Positions 62,584 to 64,000 of a stretch of DNA of 64,000 nt are shown here, piece by piece. This DNA is from Sphaerisporangium melleum (lineage in GTDB: Bacteria > Actinomycetota > Actinomycetes > Streptosporangiales > Streptosporangiaceae): contig NZ_BMNT01000035.1 of assembly GCF_014646695.1 (NCBI RefSeq), positions 18,708 to 82,707 on the forward strand, read 5' to 3'. Each line of letters begins with the position of its first letter. The first letter of the stretch is position 1. A model generated the notes under the pieces. The model had not been told where the DNA came from. It ran no database searches and saw only the letters and a list, made by a program, of their open reading frames with translations. Both the position numbers and the translations under genes were made by a program.

Positions 62584-63750
62584 GTGCAAAGTTCTCGAAT
62601 TCGGATCGTTGGTCTGGCAGCCGCCCTGACCGTCACCACCTATTTCGGCGCCATCGCCTGCGGCGCGGCCCCGACGACCGCTTCCCAGGGCGGCTCCTCC
62701 GCCGGAGCCGGCGCCGCCGCGACCGCGACCTCCGCCGCCGACCTCGGCGGCCTGGACAAGCTCGCCGAGGCGGCCAAGAAGGAGGGGCAGCTCAACGTCA
62801 TCGCCCTCCCGCCGAACTGGGCGAACTACGGCGAGATCATCAAGGCCTTCTCCGACAAGTACGGCATCAAGGTCAACAGCGAGAACCCCGACGGCTCCAG
62901 CGCCGACGAGATCAACGCGGTCAAGACCCGCAAGGGCCAGGACCGCGCCCCCGACGTGCTCGACCTCGGCCAGGCGTTCGCGCTCAGCGGCGCCCAGGAG
63001 GGCCTGTTCGCCCCGTACAAGGTGCAGACCTTCGACAAGATCCCCGAGGGCCAGAAGGAGGCGACCGGCACCTGGTACAACGACTACGGCGGCTACGTCT
63101 CCATCGGCTGCGACGCCAAGCGCGTCAAGAGCTGCCCGCAGACCTTCGCCGACCTGCTCAAGCCCGAGTACAAGGGCAAGGTCGCGCTGAACGGCAACCC
63201 GACCAAGGCCGGCGCCGCCTTCGCGGGCGTGTTCGCCGCCGCCCTGGCCAGCGGCGGCTCGTTCGACGACATCCAGCCCGGCCTGGACTACTTCAAGAAG
63301 CTCAAGGCCGCCGGCAACTTCAACCCCGTCGAGGCCACGCCCGCCACCATCCAGAACGGCGAGACCCCGATCACCATCGACTGGGACTACCTCAATGCCG
63401 GGTACACCGGCGAGTTCGCGGCCAAGGGCGTGGACTGGAAGGTCGTGGTCCCGAGCGACGGCAAGTACGCCCAGTACTATGCTCAGGCGATCAACAAGGA
63501 CGCCCCGCACCCCGCCGCCGCCCGGCTGTGGGAGGAGTTCCTCTACAGTCCCGAGGGCCAGAACCTCTACCTGAAGGGGTACGCCCGCGCCGTGCTGCTA
63601 CCCGCCATGCAGACCGACGGCAGCGCCGACGCCACGCTGGTGGACAAGCTGCCCAAGGTCGAGGGCACCCCGCAGTTCCCGACCGACGCTCAGGTCAACA
63701 AGGCCAAGGAAGTGCTGGCCACCGGCTGGGGCGCCGCGGTCTCGGGATGA
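62584..63750 (+). CDS. ABC transporter substrate-binding protein
   Basis: A 388-residue exported protein. Signal sequence with a weak lipobox at residue 26 (AIAC then Gly), followed by a low-complexity Gly/Ala/Ser/Thr linker to about residue 52. The rest is a type II periplasmic-binding fold (YGEIIKAFSDKYGIKVN, APDVLDLGQAF, GTWYNDYGGYVSIGCD). It resembles the iron(III)/thiamine/spermidine-putrescine cluster. GTG 62584 follows GGGATGCAAGC. The permease begins 33 bp after its stop. Confidence 0.88.
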   Translation: MQSSRIRIVGLAAALTVTTYFGAIACGAAPTTASQGGSSAGAGAAATATSAADLGGLDKLAEAAKKEGQLNVIALPPNWANYGEIIKAFSDKYGIKVNSENPDGSSADEINAVKTRKGQDRAPDVLDLGQAFALSGAQEGLFAPYKVQTFDKIPEGQKEATGTWYNDYGGYVSIGCDAKRVKSCPQTFADLLKPEYKGKVALNGNPTKAGAAFAGVFAAALASGGSFDDIQPGLDYFKKLKAAGNFNPVEATPATIQNGETPITIDWDYLNAGYTGEFAAKGVDWKVVVPSDGKYAQYYAQAINKDAPHPAAARLWEEFLYSPEGQNLYLKGYARAVLLPAMQTDGSADATLVDKLPKVEGTPQFPTDAQVNKAKEVLATGWGAAVSG

Positions 63751-63783
63751 CCCGTCCCTCCACGATGCGATCGGCCCTCCTCC

Positions 63784-64000
63784 ATGGCTGAGACGCACCC
63801 GGCGGCTCCCGCCGGCCTCCCGGTGCGCACCGGGGGCGGGAACCGCCCCCGGTCCACCGGCTGGACCGGGGCCCTGCCCCTACTGGCCTTCGTGGCCCTG
63901 GCCTTCGGCATCCCCACCGTCGCGCTGCTCGGCGGGGCCTTCACCGCCGATGGCGCACCCAGCACCGCCAACCTCACCGCCTCCCTCCAGGGCGCCTACC
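63784..64000 (+). CDS. ABC importer permease, truncated by window end
   Basis: First 72 residues only: a polar Pro/Gly-rich start (AETHPAAPAGLPVRTGGGN) then one hydrophobic helix (GALPLLAFVALAFGIPTVAL) leading outside. Position after a substrate-binding protein indicates an inner-membrane permease of the binding-protein-dependent type. No ribosome site is obvious. Confidence 0.65.
   Translation, partial: MAETHPAAPAGLPVRTGGGNRPRSTGWTGALPLLAFVALAFGIPTVALLGGAFTADGAPSTANLTASLQGAY

Overview
The window is about 64 kb of very GC-rich chromosome from an actinomycete. GC-rich third codon positions, frequent GTG and TTG starts, an F420-type luciferase-like oxidoreductase, large HTH/TPR regulators, DUF4328/DUF6504-type proteins, a GntR-controlled lutABC set and many leaderless promoters all point to Actinomycetota. 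A member of the Streptosporangiales is the best guess, which is inference only. I see no rRNA, tRNA, CRISPR array, insertion sequence, prophage or replication origin.

Layout. 1-6.4 kb: stand-alone WYL protein, FmdB zinc ribbon, HNH endonuclease with a perfect palindrome upstream, prolyl oligopeptidase, PurU, two small hypothetical proteins and a NUDIX hydrolase. 6.4-11.3 kb (minus strand except the last gene): an HTH/TPR regulator coupled to an acetyltransferase, then a previously unmarked 24-codon peptide gene whose stop codon overlaps the start of a 677-residue AAA-like/TPR protein, and a divergent 89-residue protein. 11.8-14.8 kb: MscS channel, truncated haemoglobin, GH13 glucosidase. 15-21.2 kb: EttA, a membrane diguanylate cyclase, a TetR/SDR divergent pair with twin operators, and an SSB paralogue lacking the usual acidic tip.

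21.8-31.2 kb (all minus): cbiX-cobT, a ureohydrolase, then cobA translationally coupled to two dynamin-like GTPases. The first GTPase carries a long acidic N-terminal region with five exact 16-residue repeats. 31.5-37.5 kb: tandem GNAT, an ABC-2 exporter with its own HTH and membrane partner, and a CPBP protease coupled to a small HTH/DUF3887 regulator whose palindrome overlaps its leaderless promoter. 37.6-42.4 kb: lutCBA facing a GntR/FadR regulator across a perfect 21-bp operator, then an F420-type LLM oxidoreductase behind a KstR-like palindrome.

42.4-57.3 kb: another TPR regulator, a DUF6461 protein, a NarL-type two-component pair, a membrane protein, an FAD aromatic hydroxylase divergent from a TetR, an ATP-grasp peptide-maturase homologue without a recognisable precursor, a GNAT, a secreted expansin-like protein, and an ABC/FtsX exporter next to an orphan response regulator. 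57.5-64 kb: DUF4328, then DUF6504-dnaE2 behind a perfect LexA box (an SOS mutasome fragment lacking imuA'/imuB), and the start of an ABC importer cut by the window end.

Translational coupling by 1-14-nt overlaps is common, so many adjacent genes can be read as operons. At least nine genes have a TANNNT-like -10 box 6-7 nt before the start codon and little or no Shine-Dalgarno, indicating leaderless mRNAs. The best candidates for something undescribed are the micro-peptide/TPR pair at 8.5 kb and the cobA-coupled dynamin pair with its repeat region.
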